In this document: positions 1 to 5,942 of the stretch, in pieces
How the letters are laid out: each line of letters begins with the position of its first letter
How positions within the stretch are numbered: the first letter of the stretch is position 1
Assembly (NCBI GenBank): GCA_003558625.1
Contig: PWPP01000137.1
Location: forward strand, 1 to 6,798
Length of the DNA stretch: 6,798 bases
Source: Syntrophomonas sp.
GTDB taxonomy: Bacteria > Bacillota > Syntrophomonadia > Syntrophomonadales > Syntrophomonadaceae
Reading direction: 5' to 3'
Program-made: the position numbers and the translations under genes
Notes under the pieces: generated by a model
Databases searched by the model: none
What the model was told of the DNA's origin: nothing
The model's input: the letters and a program-made list of their open reading frames with translations, nothing else

Positions 1-627
1 GATGAAGTGAAAGATACCAAATTAATGATGGTCTTCACCACTGGGCCCGGAGACCTTTATACTAAGGTTCCGGTGCGGAATATGGATGATATAAAAGGAC
101 TGGAAATTAGAGCGACGGGCTTAAGTGCCAAGACCCTGGAACAACTGGGGGCCATACCCGTAGCCATGCCCCAATCTGATGCCTACGAATCGCTAGCCCG
201 GGGAGTGGTCCAGGGTAATCTGGGACCGGTTGAAGTTTTACAGGGATGGAGACAGGCAGAAGTGACCAGTTATATAACAAAAACCCCGTTCCTGTACAAT
301 ACCCTTTTCTACATTACGATGAACCAGGAAAAATGGGACGCCCTGAGCCCGGAAACACAGGAAATCATTGAGACGATCAACCAGGAGTTCTTCACCGAAG
401 TAGCCCGGGGTTTATGGGACAAGCAAAATGAGGAGGCCCAACAGTGGGCCCAGGACGAATATGGGATGGAGATTATCCAGTTGTCTGCCGAAGAAGCAGC
501 AAAATGGATTACCCGGGTGGAGCCCATCCAGCAGGAGTATGTTAACGGAATCGATCAGATGGGACTGAACGGAACTGAGATCCTAAACAAAGTAAAGGAA
601 ATGGCAGATTTATATAATCAAAGATAA
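1..627 (+). CDS. dctP: TRAP transporter substrate-binding protein, DctP family (5' end missing)
   Basis: This is the C-terminal 208 residues of a periplasmic-type (in a Firmicute, probably membrane-anchored) solute-binding protein of a TRAP transporter. It captures a small organic acid and delivers it to the membrane subunits encoded just downstream. The frame is open to the first base (Asp-Glu-Val-Lys...), so the gene starts outside the window, and the GTG at base 7 is only an internal codon. The diagnostic DctP block lies at partial residues 24-72: an 'MDDIKGLEIRATG' stretch, then 'LGAIPVAMP', then 'YESLARGVVQG'. The Arg in 'RATG' (partial residue 37) corresponds to the conserved residue that holds the substrate carboxylate in this family. 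The rest is the helical C-terminal lobe, and the reading frame is intact. The small-permease gene follows within about 42 bases, which supports one operon. The substrate cannot be deduced from the sequence. Family assignment is firm; the symbol is generic. Confidence 0.93.
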   Translation, partial: DEVKDTKLMMVFTTGPGDLYTKVPVRNMDDIKGLEIRATGLSAKTLEQLGAIPVAMPQSDAYESLARGVVQGNLGPVEVLQGWRQAEVTSYITKTPFLYNTLFYITMNQEKWDALSPETQEIIETINQEFFTEVARGLWDKQNEEAQQWAQDEYGMEIIQLSAEEAAKWITRVEPIQQEYVNGIDQMGLNGTEILNKVKEMADLYNQR

Positions 628-669
628 TCAGATGTAAAAAGAAGGATGGTACAAGGGGGCATAACAGGT

Positions 670-1155
670 ATGAGAGCGGTTGAAGGTTGGGTAGGGAGAT
701 TTTGCCGGGGGCTCGATAATTTTGCAGCCTTATGTATTGTAGGAGTCATGTTGCTGGTCGTTTCAAACGTCATCCTAAAGGGCATATTTAAGAGTCCGAT
801 TTTGGGGACTTTTGAATATGTAAGCCTATTCACGGCTATTGGGATCGGCTTTGCATTAGCCAATTGTGCTTTGCAGGGAGGACATATTGCAGTTAGCTTT
901 CTGGTTGAGAAATTATCTAACCGGATTCAGGCGGTTATAGACGTATTCGTATACAGCACTTCTGCAGTTTTTTGGGCTTTATCTGCCTGGTATGTGGCTC
1001 AACATGGCCATATGATGACCACCAATAGCATGGTAGCAGCCACTACCCAAATCCCATTATCCCCCTTTGTCTATCTAATATCGGTGGGGCTTTTCGGACT
1101 TTGCCTGGTTCTGTTTATTAATGTTACTACTTCTCTGCGCAAGGCCTTAAAATGA
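670..1155 (+). CDS. dctQ: TRAP transporter small permease subunit, DctQ family
   Basis: Small integral-membrane subunit of the TRAP transporter, which pairs with the large permease to form the sodium-driven importer. It is 161 residues from the chosen start, normal for DctQ. Four hydrophobic segments are visible, at about residues 18-37, 48-67, 86-109 and 131-152. The loop 'GGHIAVSFLVEKL' (about 70-82) matches the conserved 'H(I/V)xVxxL' region after the second helix. Start choice: the frame also has an ATG at 646, but there the AAGG motif abuts the codon with no spacer. The ATG at 670 lies 10 bases after AAGGGGG (653-659), a usable Shine-Dalgarno, so 670 is preferred; 646 would add 8 residues. 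The stop overlaps the start of the large permease as ATGA, indicating translational coupling. Individual DctQ sequences are poorly conserved, so the assignment leans on topology and position between dctP and dctM. Confidence 0.9.
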   Translation: MRAVEGWVGRFCRGLDNFAALCIVGVMLLVVSNVILKGIFKSPILGTFEYVSLFTAIGIGFALANCALQGGHIAVSFLVEKLSNRIQAVIDVFVYSTSAVFWALSAWYVAQHGHMMTTNSMVAATTQIPLSPFVYLISVGLFGLCLVLFINVTTSLRKALK

Positions 1156-2462
1156 GTTCTATCACCGTCGGAGCCCTGGGGATTATTGCTTTTTTTGTAT
1201 TATTAGCCTTAAGGATGCCTATTGCTTTTGCTATGGCTGTCGTAGGCTTTATGGGCTTTAGTTATTTAACCTCTACATCAGCCGGATTTAGTATGGTAGC
1301 CAAAGAGCTGTATGCCACCTTTTCTTCCTATACCTTAGGGGTCATAGCCATGTTTGTGTGGATGGGTTTTTTGGCTTTTTATTCAGGTATCGGCACTCGC
1401 TTATATATTTTTGCCTATAAAATGATCGGACATTTTCCCGGGGGATTGGCGATTGCGACCCAGGTCGCCTGTGGCATTTTTGGGGCCATCTGCGGTTCGA
1501 ACACGGCAACAGCTGCGACCATGGGGGCTATTGCATTGCCGGAAATGGAAAAATACAATTATGACAAATCCCTGGCTACAGCCAGTATTGCGGCTGGCGG
1601 GGTGCTGGGGGTTCTCATCCCTCCCAGTGTCATTTTTATCGTGTATGGTATGGCGACAGAGCAATCCATAGGCAAGCTATTTATTGCCGGCATTATACCC
1701 GGGATTATATTGATGCTGCTCTATATCGGGGTGATTGTTCTTCTGACTTCCCGTAATCCTGCTTTGGGACCGGCAGGACCCCGGGCAACCTGGGAAGAAA
1801 GGGGAAAAGCATTGCTGGGAGGGCTTTTAGAGGTCTTGGTAGTTTTTTCCCTTTCCATTGGCGGGCTCTTTGCCGGGTGGTTTACACCCACTGAAGCAGG
1901 AGCTGTAGGTGCTGGTGGGGTGTTGGGAATATCCCTGCTCCGCAAGCGTCTGACCTGGGAAGGTTTTAAAAAATCTCTTTTAGACACTACCCGCACCACG
2001 GCCATGATCATGATCATTATTGCCGGAGCGATTATCTTCGGGCGTTTTATGGCCATTAGCAGAGTGCCTTTTGAACTGGCCAGCTGGGTGGCCGGATTGC
2101 CCCTTTCACCGGTAATGATCATGGCGGTGATCCTTTTCATCTACCTGCTGCTGGGATGTTTTATTGATGCCTTGGCTCTGGTTTTATTAACCATTCCCAT
2201 ATTTTTCCCCATCGTTGTGTACACTCTGGGTTATGACCCCATATGGTTTGGAGTGATCATGGTTTTGGTAGTGGCTATGGGAGTAATAACGCCCCCCGTG
2301 GGCATGAATGTATATATTATAAAAGGGGTGGCACCGGATATACCCCTGGAAGTAATATTTAAAGGCATATGGCCTTTTTTACTGGCGGTAATTGTTTGCC
2401 TGGCCATTTTAATTGCATTTCCACAGCTTACGACATTCCTGCCTGGTATGTTATCCCGGTAA
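1152..2462 (+). CDS. dctM: TRAP transporter large permease subunit, DctM family
   Basis: Large membrane subunit forming the transport path of the TRAP system (ion-transporter superfamily). It is 436 residues, standard for the family, and almost wholly hydrophobic with roughly a dozen membrane segments. Family motifs visible in order: 'SNTAT' (about 116-120), 'GGVLGVLIPPSVIFIVYG' (about 149-166), 'FTPTEAGAVGA' (about 244-254), 'GCFIDALALVLLTIPIFFPI' (about 335-354), and 'GVITPPVGMN' followed by 'VAPDIPLEVIFKGIWPF' (about 377-409). The 'SNTA' and 'TPPVGMN' elements are highly conserved positions of DctM proteins. Its ATG overlaps the dctQ stop by four bases, so translation is probably coupled. 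No convincing hairpin plus T-run follows the stop; the next transcription signal seen is the aroF leader promoter about 60 bases later. Which solute is carried is unknown. Confidence 0.96.
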   Translation: MSSITVGALGIIAFFVLLALRMPIAFAMAVVGFMGFSYLTSTSAGFSMVAKELYATFSSYTLGVIAMFVWMGFLAFYSGIGTRLYIFAYKMIGHFPGGLAIATQVACGIFGAICGSNTATAATMGAIALPEMEKYNYDKSLATASIAAGGVLGVLIPPSVIFIVYGMATEQSIGKLFIAGIIPGIILMLLYIGVIVLLTSRNPALGPAGPRATWEERGKALLGGLLEVLVVFSLSIGGLFAGWFTPTEAGAVGAGGVLGISLLRKRLTWEGFKKSLLDTTRTTAMIMIIIAGAIIFGRFMAISRVPFELASWVAGLPLSPVMIMAVILFIYLLLGCFIDALALVLLTIPIFFPIVVYTLGYDPIWFGVIMVLVVAMGVITPPVGMNVYIIKGVAPDIPLEVIFKGIWPFLLAVIVCLAILIAFPQLTTFLPGMLSR

Positions 2463-2521
2463 TACCTGTATTCTGTCAAATCCAATGGTGAGGGGATAAA
2501 AATATTTACCAACTTTTTATA

Positions 2522-2550
2522 TTTACGTGTGAGGTTTTAACTGGTATAAT
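2522..2550 (+). promoter_or_regulatory. Sigma-A-like promoter of the T-box leader/aroF
   Basis: A -35 box TTTACG (2522-2527, four of six matches to TTGACA) lies 17 bases upstream of a perfect -10 box TATAAT (2545-2550). The -10 is preceded by TG (TGGTATAAT), making an extended -10. Transcription would begin near 2556-2558, about 20 bases before the T-box Stem I at 2577, which is the expected spacing for a T-box leader. Confidence 0.7.
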
Positions 2551-2576
2551 GCAATTAATATATCATATTTTAAAAT

Positions 2577-2847
2577 GCTATGAAGAAGTAAAGTAGGTTT
2601 GTGAAATTATCCAGAGAGGAAATGTTATTAGCTGTAAGCATTTCTATAAGGAAACAAACTGAAGTTCACTTCGGAGCACCCGGCTGAAACAGGTGCAAGT
2701 AGGTTGGGGCGGAACTCCTGCCGTTAAAAGGGAGAAGATATCGGATGATCCCTGTATCTTAAAAAGCGGCCATGAAGGAAATTGGGTGGTACCGCGGGTA
2801 GTTATCATGACTTCTCGTCCCATGTGGACAAGGAGTTTTTTGTTTTT
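2577..2847 (+). promoter_or_regulatory. T-box riboswitch (tRNA-Phe specifier), first and complete unit
   Basis: Leader RNA that senses uncharged tRNA and controls the downstream DAHP synthase gene. Base pairing supports every standard part. The Stem I base pairs 2577-2585 with 2669-2677, with one mismatch and one wobble. Above it is the specifier loop with AGTA on the 5' side (2592-2595) and GAA on the 3' side (2661-2663). Upper Stem I pairs 2597-2601 with 2655-2659. An AGAGAGG motif (2613-2619) and a GCTGTAAGC distal loop (2631-2639) complete Stem I. The specifier is TTC (2665-2667, Phe), followed by the usual purine. The Stem IIA/B pseudoknot is visible: 2708-2712 with 2718-2722, and CTCC 2715-2718 with GGAG 2731-2734. 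Stem III is 2735-2760. The T-box sequence GGGTGGTACCGCG sits at 2784-2796; its antiterminator pairs GGG 2784-2786 with CCC 2819-2821 and GCG 2794-2796 with CGT 2816-2818. The bulge TGGT fits a tRNA with A73, as tRNA-Phe has. Confidence 0.95.
2810..2847 (+). terminator. Intrinsic terminator 1 of the T-box leader
   Basis: ACTTCTCGTCC (2810-2820) pairs with GGACAAGGAGT (2826-2836) around a five-base loop, with one wobble and one C/A mismatch. It is followed by TTTTTGTTTTT (2837-2847). The left arm contains the CTCGTCC bases that would otherwise pair with the first T-box sequence, so antiterminator and terminator are mutually exclusive, as in a working T-box switch. Confidence 0.88.
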
Positions 2848-2856
2848 CACAGGGAA

Positions 2857-2933
2857 GGGAATATCCCGTATCTTATTGAGTGGGCTCAAAAGCCAATTAG
2901 GGTGGTACCGCGGGTTGTTTTACCTCTCGTCCC
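2857..2933 (+). promoter_or_regulatory. Second, partial T-box unit (Stem III-like hairpin plus antiterminator, no Stem I)
   Basis: A second T-box sequence GGGTGGTACCGCG (2900-2912) lies 116 bases after the first and is identical over these 13 bases. Its antiterminator pairs AGGG 2899-2902 with CCCT 2931-2934 and GCG 2910-2912 with CGT 2928-2930, leaving the seven-base bulge TGGTACC. Upstream is a short hairpin GGGA-ATA-TCCC (2857-2867) in the place of Stem III, followed by CGTATCTT (2867-2874), which nearly repeats TGTATCTT (2753-2760) behind Stem III of unit 1. A small GGCT/AGCC hairpin (2883-2894) sits between. Only about 50 bases separate terminator 1 from this T-box sequence, too few for another Stem I and specifier. 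This is therefore a partial duplication of the switch domain. Confidence 0.9.
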
Positions 2934-2960
2934 TTGATACCGGGACGTGAGGTTTTTATT
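2922..2960 (+). terminator. Intrinsic terminator 2 of the T-box leader
   Basis: ACCTCTCGTCCC (2922-2933) pairs with GGGACGTGAGGT (2942-2953) with a single T/T mismatch and an eight-base loop. TTTTATT follows. It is stronger than terminator 1. The left arm competes with antiterminator 2 for the CGTCCC bases, and the T-run ends shortly before the aroF Shine-Dalgarno. Confidence 0.9.
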
Positions 2961-2980
2961 ATTTATAAGGAGGGATTGTA

Positions 2981-3829
2981 ATGCATAATCTACAAACCAA
3001 AGATCAAAAGGATATGCTGGTGTCCCGCAGGTATAAGGCTGAAAACACCATCATTGAGGTGAAGGGTTGTGAAATTGGAGGCAACCAGGTGGTCGTTATC
3101 GCCGGACCATGTGCGGTAGAAAATACGGAAATTTTGAAAGAGACGGCGTTTAAAGTAAGGGGCTCGGGAGCGGTAATGCTAAGGGCCGGTGCCTTCAAAC
3201 CCCGGACTTCACCATACAGTTTCCAGGGCTTGGGAGAAGAAGGCCTGAAAATATTGCACCGCATCGGGGAGGAAATGAACATGCCTGTAGTCACAGAAGT
3301 GATGGACAGTGAAGATATTGAGCTGGTGGCAAAATATGCTGATATCCTGCAGGTTGGAGCCAGGAATATGCATAACTTTTCTCTCTTGCGTAAACTGGGC
3401 CAGGTTAAGAAACCGGTATTGCTTAAAAGAGGTATGATTGCAACGATTGAAGAATGGCTGCTGGCAGCAGAATATATTTTGGCAGCGGGGAACCCTAATG
3501 TCATCTTATGTGAAAGAGGCATCCGCTCTTCTGAGCCTTGGACCAGGAACACCTTGGATTTGGCAGCTGCTGCCCTGGCAAAACAATTATCTCATTTGCC
3601 GGTGGTAGTTGATCCCAGCCATGGTACCGGGGTTCGCAGCCTGGTAACCCCCATGGCAAAGGCAGCTATCGCCGCCGGAATAGACGGTTTAATGATAGAA
3701 GTACATCCCCAGCCGGATAAAGCGCTATCAGACGGGGACCAATCCCTGACTCCCAAGCTTTTCAGTCAACTGCTAAAAGAGCTGGAACCCATCGCCCGGG
3801 CATGCGGGAGGAGTATAAAATACTCCTAG
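2981..3829 (+). CDS. aroF: 3-deoxy-7-phosphoheptulonate (DAHP) synthase, short AroA I-beta/KDO8PS-like type
   Basis: Condenses phosphoenolpyruvate and erythrose 4-phosphate to DAHP, the first step of the shikimate route to Phe, Tyr and Trp; cytosolic. It is 282 residues. Motifs: 'IAGPCAVE' (40-47), 'KPRTSPYSFQGLG' (73-85), 'LLKRG' (147-151), 'CERGIR' (177-182), 'VVDPSHGTG' (209-217), 'IEVHPQPDKALSDGDQSL' (239-256). The metal ligands by family knowledge are Cys44, His214, Glu240 and Asp251; their spacings (170, 26, 11) match those I recall for the Thermotoga enzyme (Cys102, His272, Glu298, Asp309). The protein begins about 58 residues later relative to that enzyme, so it lacks the N-terminal ferredoxin-like regulatory domain and may be insensitive to feedback. 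The ATG follows AAGGAGGG (2967-2974) with six bases between. The upstream Phe T-box gives transcriptional control. KDO-8-phosphate synthase is the related alternative, but the KPRTS motif and T-box favour DAHP synthase. Confidence 0.96.
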   Translation: MHNLQTKDQKDMLVSRRYKAENTIIEVKGCEIGGNQVVVIAGPCAVENTEILKETAFKVRGSGAVMLRAGAFKPRTSPYSFQGLGEEGLKILHRIGEEMNMPVVTEVMDSEDIELVAKYADILQVGARNMHNFSLLRKLGQVKKPVLLKRGMIATIEEWLLAAEYILAAGNPNVILCERGIRSSEPWTRNTLDLAAAALAKQLSHLPVVVDPSHGTGVRSLVTPMAKAAIAAGIDGLMIEVHPQPDKALSDGDQSLTPKLFSQLLKELEPIARACGRSIKYS

Positions 3830-3970
3830 AGAAAGAATGGAAAGGCAGTCGGTTAACAACTCTTTTATCTTGGCGTAAGAGTGGTCTTTCTCAACAAAAA
3901 AGGTCATAATAATAGAATATAAATTTATTGAAAAAGGAAGATCACACTATCAAGACAGGAGGAGAAAATT

Positions 3971-5131
3971 ATGTTAGACTTCACGTTTCAACTTCCTACC
4001 CGCATCATCTTTGGCCGTAACCGATTAGAAAAGATTGGAGGAGAGATAAAAAAAAATGCGAACCGGGTGCTGTTGGTATATGGAGGGGGAAGCATTATAA
4101 GATCGGGATTATATGATCGTATTATTGAGATGTTAAAGGATAATGGCATTTTTTTTGCCGAGCTATCCGGAGTGCAACCCAACCCCCGTATTGACAGTGT
4201 GCGTCAGGGGGTAGAATTATGCCGGAAACATGATCTGGAAATGATTTTGGCCGTTTGTGGCGGCAGTGTTATTGACTGTGGTAAGGTCATCGCTGCAGCG
4301 TATTATTATGATGGCGATCCCTGGGATTTTTTTACCCGCAATACCCGTGTAACCAGGGCCTTGCCTATTGGAGCTGTGCTGACGATTGCTGCTACGGGAT
4401 CTGAGATGAACGGAAATGCGGTTATTAATAATGATGAGACCAAAGAAAAATTAGGGCTATTTCATCCTTTGCTCTATCCCCGGTTTTCACTTTTAGATCC
4501 GACCCTTACCTTTACCGTGCCGGCGGATCAAACTGCGGCCGGGTCGGCAGATATCATGAGCCATATTTTTGAACAGTATTTTAGTCCTACCCCGGGAACC
4601 TATGTTCAGGACCGCATGGCAGAAGCCATGTTAAAGACATGCATTCACTATAGCCCGATAGCGATAGAAGAACCGGATCATTATGAAGCGCGGGCCAACC
4701 TTCTCTGGACTAGTACCCTGGCTTTAAATGGGCTTCTCAGTGCCGGTAAGGCTACCGACTGGGCCACCCACATGATACAGCATGAGGTAAGTGCTTTGTA
4801 TGATGTAACCCATGGACTGGGTCTGGCGATTTTAACCCCCCATTGGATGCAGTATGTGCTAAATGAAGACACCTTGCCTAAATTTGTCCAGTATGCCCGT
4901 AATGTGTGGCAGGTAACAGCAGCAGATGACGGGCAGGCAGCCCGGGAAGGAATTGACAAAACGGCTCAGTTTTTTGTTTCTCTGGGACTAGCTGACCGGC
5001 TCTCAGAGGTAGGAGTAGAAGAAAACCAGATTGAAGAAATTGCGCGCAAAGCTACGGCGTATGGTTCCTTGGGAAGAATGAAAAAACTGGATGCCGGGGA
5101 TGTGGCAAATATTTTGAAAGCAGCCTATTAA
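3971..5131 (+). CDS. Iron-containing alcohol dehydrogenase (YqhD/butanol dehydrogenase type)
   Basis: NAD(P)H-dependent reductase of aldehydes to alcohols, group III metal-dependent alcohol dehydrogenase; cytosolic. It is 386 residues, normal for the YqhD/BdhA branch. The N-terminal nucleotide-binding domain shows 'YGGGSIIRSGLYD' (37-49), 'CGGSVIDCGKVIA' (96-108) and 'TIAATGSEMNGNAVI' (138-152). The helical C-terminal metal domain shows 'AGSADIMSHIFEQYF' (190-204), 'DWATHMIQHE' (263-272) and 'THGLGLAILTP' (280-290). Predicted metal ligands are Asp194, His198, His267 and His281, the same numbering I recall for E. coli YqhD. The ATG lies eight bases after AGGAGG (3957-3962). It is 141 bases after aroF with no clear promoter and only a weak hairpin between, so read-through from aroF is possible. 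A strong terminator follows. The preferred aldehyde and cofactor cannot be read from the sequence; butanol or ethanol formation is plausible. Confidence 0.95.
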   Translation: MLDFTFQLPTRIIFGRNRLEKIGGEIKKNANRVLLVYGGGSIIRSGLYDRIIEMLKDNGIFFAELSGVQPNPRIDSVRQGVELCRKHDLEMILAVCGGSVIDCGKVIAAAYYYDGDPWDFFTRNTRVTRALPIGAVLTIAATGSEMNGNAVINNDETKEKLGLFHPLLYPRFSLLDPTLTFTVPADQTAAGSADIMSHIFEQYFSPTPGTYVQDRMAEAMLKTCIHYSPIAIEEPDHYEARANLLWTSTLALNGLLSAGKATDWATHMIQHEVSALYDVTHGLGLAILTPHWMQYVLNEDTLPKFVQYARNVWQVTAADDGQAAREGIDKTAQFFVSLGLADRLSEVGVEENQIEEIARKATAYGSLGRMKKLDAGDVANILKAAY

Positions 5132-5196
5132 ATATAGCATAGAGCACGAAAATAATGCCGGTTCTGTAAACCCATACAAAACCATGAGGGCGAAGA

Positions 5197-5229
5197 TTAA
5201 AGCAGGGTTAAATCCCTGCTTTAACTATT
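5197..5229 (+). terminator. Strong intrinsic terminator after the alcohol dehydrogenase
   Basis: TTAAAGCAGGG (5197-5207) and CCCTGCTTTAA (5214-5224) form a perfect 11-base-pair stem with a six-base loop, followed by CTATTTTT. The T-run serves the plus strand. The minus-strand gene's stop codon (5223-5221) lies inside the right arm, so the hairpin may also end that transcript, although on the minus strand it is followed only by the weaker run TCTTCG. Confidence 0.92.
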
Positions 5230-5661
5230 TTTCCGGGTGAGATTAACGGACCAGGAAGACAGCTTTTTATTGCTGGCAAATACGGTTCCCCGGCTGATGT
5301 ATTCCTGGTCATTGATTCTTAAAACGACCTCACAGCCTTGAATGCTCCCACAGGCAGAAAAATACTGAGAGATAATGGTGTCGGCGATAATGGTGAAAAA
5401 ACCGCTGATTTTTCCTAAAGAAGGATTATAAGATTTCCAACAGGTATAATCTTTTCCCTCGGGAATGGGATTGATTTCATAACTGTTGGTGAAGATATCT
5501 CCATTCTCTATCATCAGCTTCAAATATCCTTCAATAATCCATACACTTTCATGGTGGGTAATGGATGTCTGTCCTTCCACTGGCACCTTATGGTTTTCAT
5601 GGTCATAATAGAACCCGGCAGCAGCCCATTCTCCTTCTGTCAGTAAAAATGTATGTTTAAT
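5221..5661 (-). CDS. Unrecognised protein of about 146 residues, probably beta-rich
   Basis: I do not recognise a named family. The frame reaches back to a TTG at 5712 (163 codons), but that start has no good ribosome binding site. Instead GGGAGGGG (minus strand, 5675-5668) sits inside the frame and is followed by ATT-ATT-ATT-AAA-CAT. A start at the third ATT (5661) would have about eight bases from GGAGG and give a protein beginning Met-Lys-His-Thr-Phe-Leu-Leu. The sequence has no signal peptide or membrane helix. It alternates short polar and hydrophobic stretches rich in aromatic residues and glycine ('GEWAAAGFYYD', 'EGQTSITHHESVWIIEGYLKL', 'DYTCWKSYNPSLGKISGFFTI', 'SSWSVNL'), which suggests a beta-barrel or lipocalin-like fold; that is inference. 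It is convergent with the dehydrogenase, divergent from the Fur-family gene, and has its own promoter. That the gene is real is supported by the promoter, Shine-Dalgarno and terminator; its function is unknown. Confidence 0.72.
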   Translation of the reverse strand: MKHTFLLTEGEWAAAGFYYDHENHKVPVEGQTSITHHESVWIIEGYLKLMIENGDIFTNSYEINPIPEGKDYTCWKSYNPSLGKISGFFTIIADTIISQYFSACGSIQGCEVVLRINDQEYISRGTVFASNKKLSSWSVNLTRKNS

Positions 5662-5739
5662 AATAATCCCCTCCCAAAATATGAGGTCAATGCTTGATGG
5701 ATATAAAAACAAAATACGGGATTTCTTTCCGCTACTTAT

Positions 5740-5768
5740 ATCATATTTTAATTGTGTATGATTAGCAA
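5740..5768 (-). promoter_or_regulatory. Sigma-A-like promoter of the minus-strand unknown gene
   Basis: Read on the minus strand, TTGCTA (5768-5763) is followed after 17 bases by TATGAT (5745-5740). These give four and five of six matches to the consensus boxes. Transcription would start near 5733, about 20 bases before the TTG at 5712 and about 70 bases before the ATT at 5661. Confidence 0.6.
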
Positions 5769-5877
5769 TATTTTGAAAATTAATTCACCCGATGCATCCC
5801 CATCAACCTGAGATCCATGGTTTGTTCAAGTGAAAATATCCTATGATACATAAAGTAATACAGCAGCAAAAACTGGA

Positions 5878-5906
5878 TTGTAAAGGTTCAGATAATTCAT
5901 TATAAT
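5878..5906 (+). promoter_or_regulatory. Sigma-A-like promoter of the Fur-family regulator gene
   Basis: TTGTAA (5878-5883, four of six) is separated by exactly 17 bases from a perfect TATAAT (5901-5906). The start point would be near 5913, leaving a leader of about 30 bases before the gene. The -10 box is overlapped by AT-rich inverted repeats, described separately. Confidence 0.7.
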
Positions 5907-5914
5907 TCTAATTA
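5892..5914 (+). promoter_or_regulatory. Candidate Fur-family (Zur/PerR-like) operator over the -10 box
   Basis: Two adjoining inverted repeats overlap the promoter: ATAAT-TC-ATTAT (5892-5903) and TAATT-CT-AATTA (5903-5914). The embedded TTATAAT equals one half of the PerR/Fur-type consensus as I know it (TTATAATnATTATAA), but the spacer is two bases rather than one and the other half is imperfect. The location suggests autoregulation by the Fur-family protein encoded immediately downstream. In AT-rich DNA such repeats can arise by chance. Confidence 0.4.
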
Positions 5915-5942
5915 AGAACTATTATTATTTAGGGGGATGGCC

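Noticed and set aside
1721..2140. Long minus-strand open frame (139 codons) inside dctM
   Set aside because: It is the antisense shadow of a strongly conserved permease, with no ribosome site or recognisable domain.
2463..2521. Terminator for the TRAP operon
   Set aside because: Only a three-base GGT/ACC pairing and scattered A/T runs are seen; no stable hairpin with a T-run could be built.
2644..2889. Minus-strand open frame of 81 codons opposite the leader
   Set aside because: It is complementary to the structured T-box RNA, has no promoter or ribosome site, and its codons are constrained by the hairpins.
2784..2912. Two identical GGGTGGTACCGCG copies as a mobile-element or CRISPR-like repeat
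   Set aside because: The repeats are the T-box antiterminator consensus, only two copies exist, and no spacer regularity or transposase is present.
2693..2950. Plus-strand open frame of 85 codons across the leader
   Set aside because: It lies wholly inside the T-box RNA, has no Shine-Dalgarno, and its sequence is explained by the conserved RNA structures.
3004..3552. Minus-strand open frame of 182 codons inside aroF
   Set aside because: It is the antisense shadow of the DAHP synthase catalytic region; all DAHP synthase motifs are on the plus strand.
3893..3956. Promoter for the alcohol dehydrogenase
   Set aside because: TAGAAT, CATAAT and TATAAA sequences occur, but none has an acceptable -35 box at 16-18 bases.
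5769..5877. Possible small RNA or gene in the divergent intergenic stretch
   Set aside because: No promoter, stable hairpin or ribosome-site-led frame could be supported; I see nothing identifiable between the two divergent promoters.
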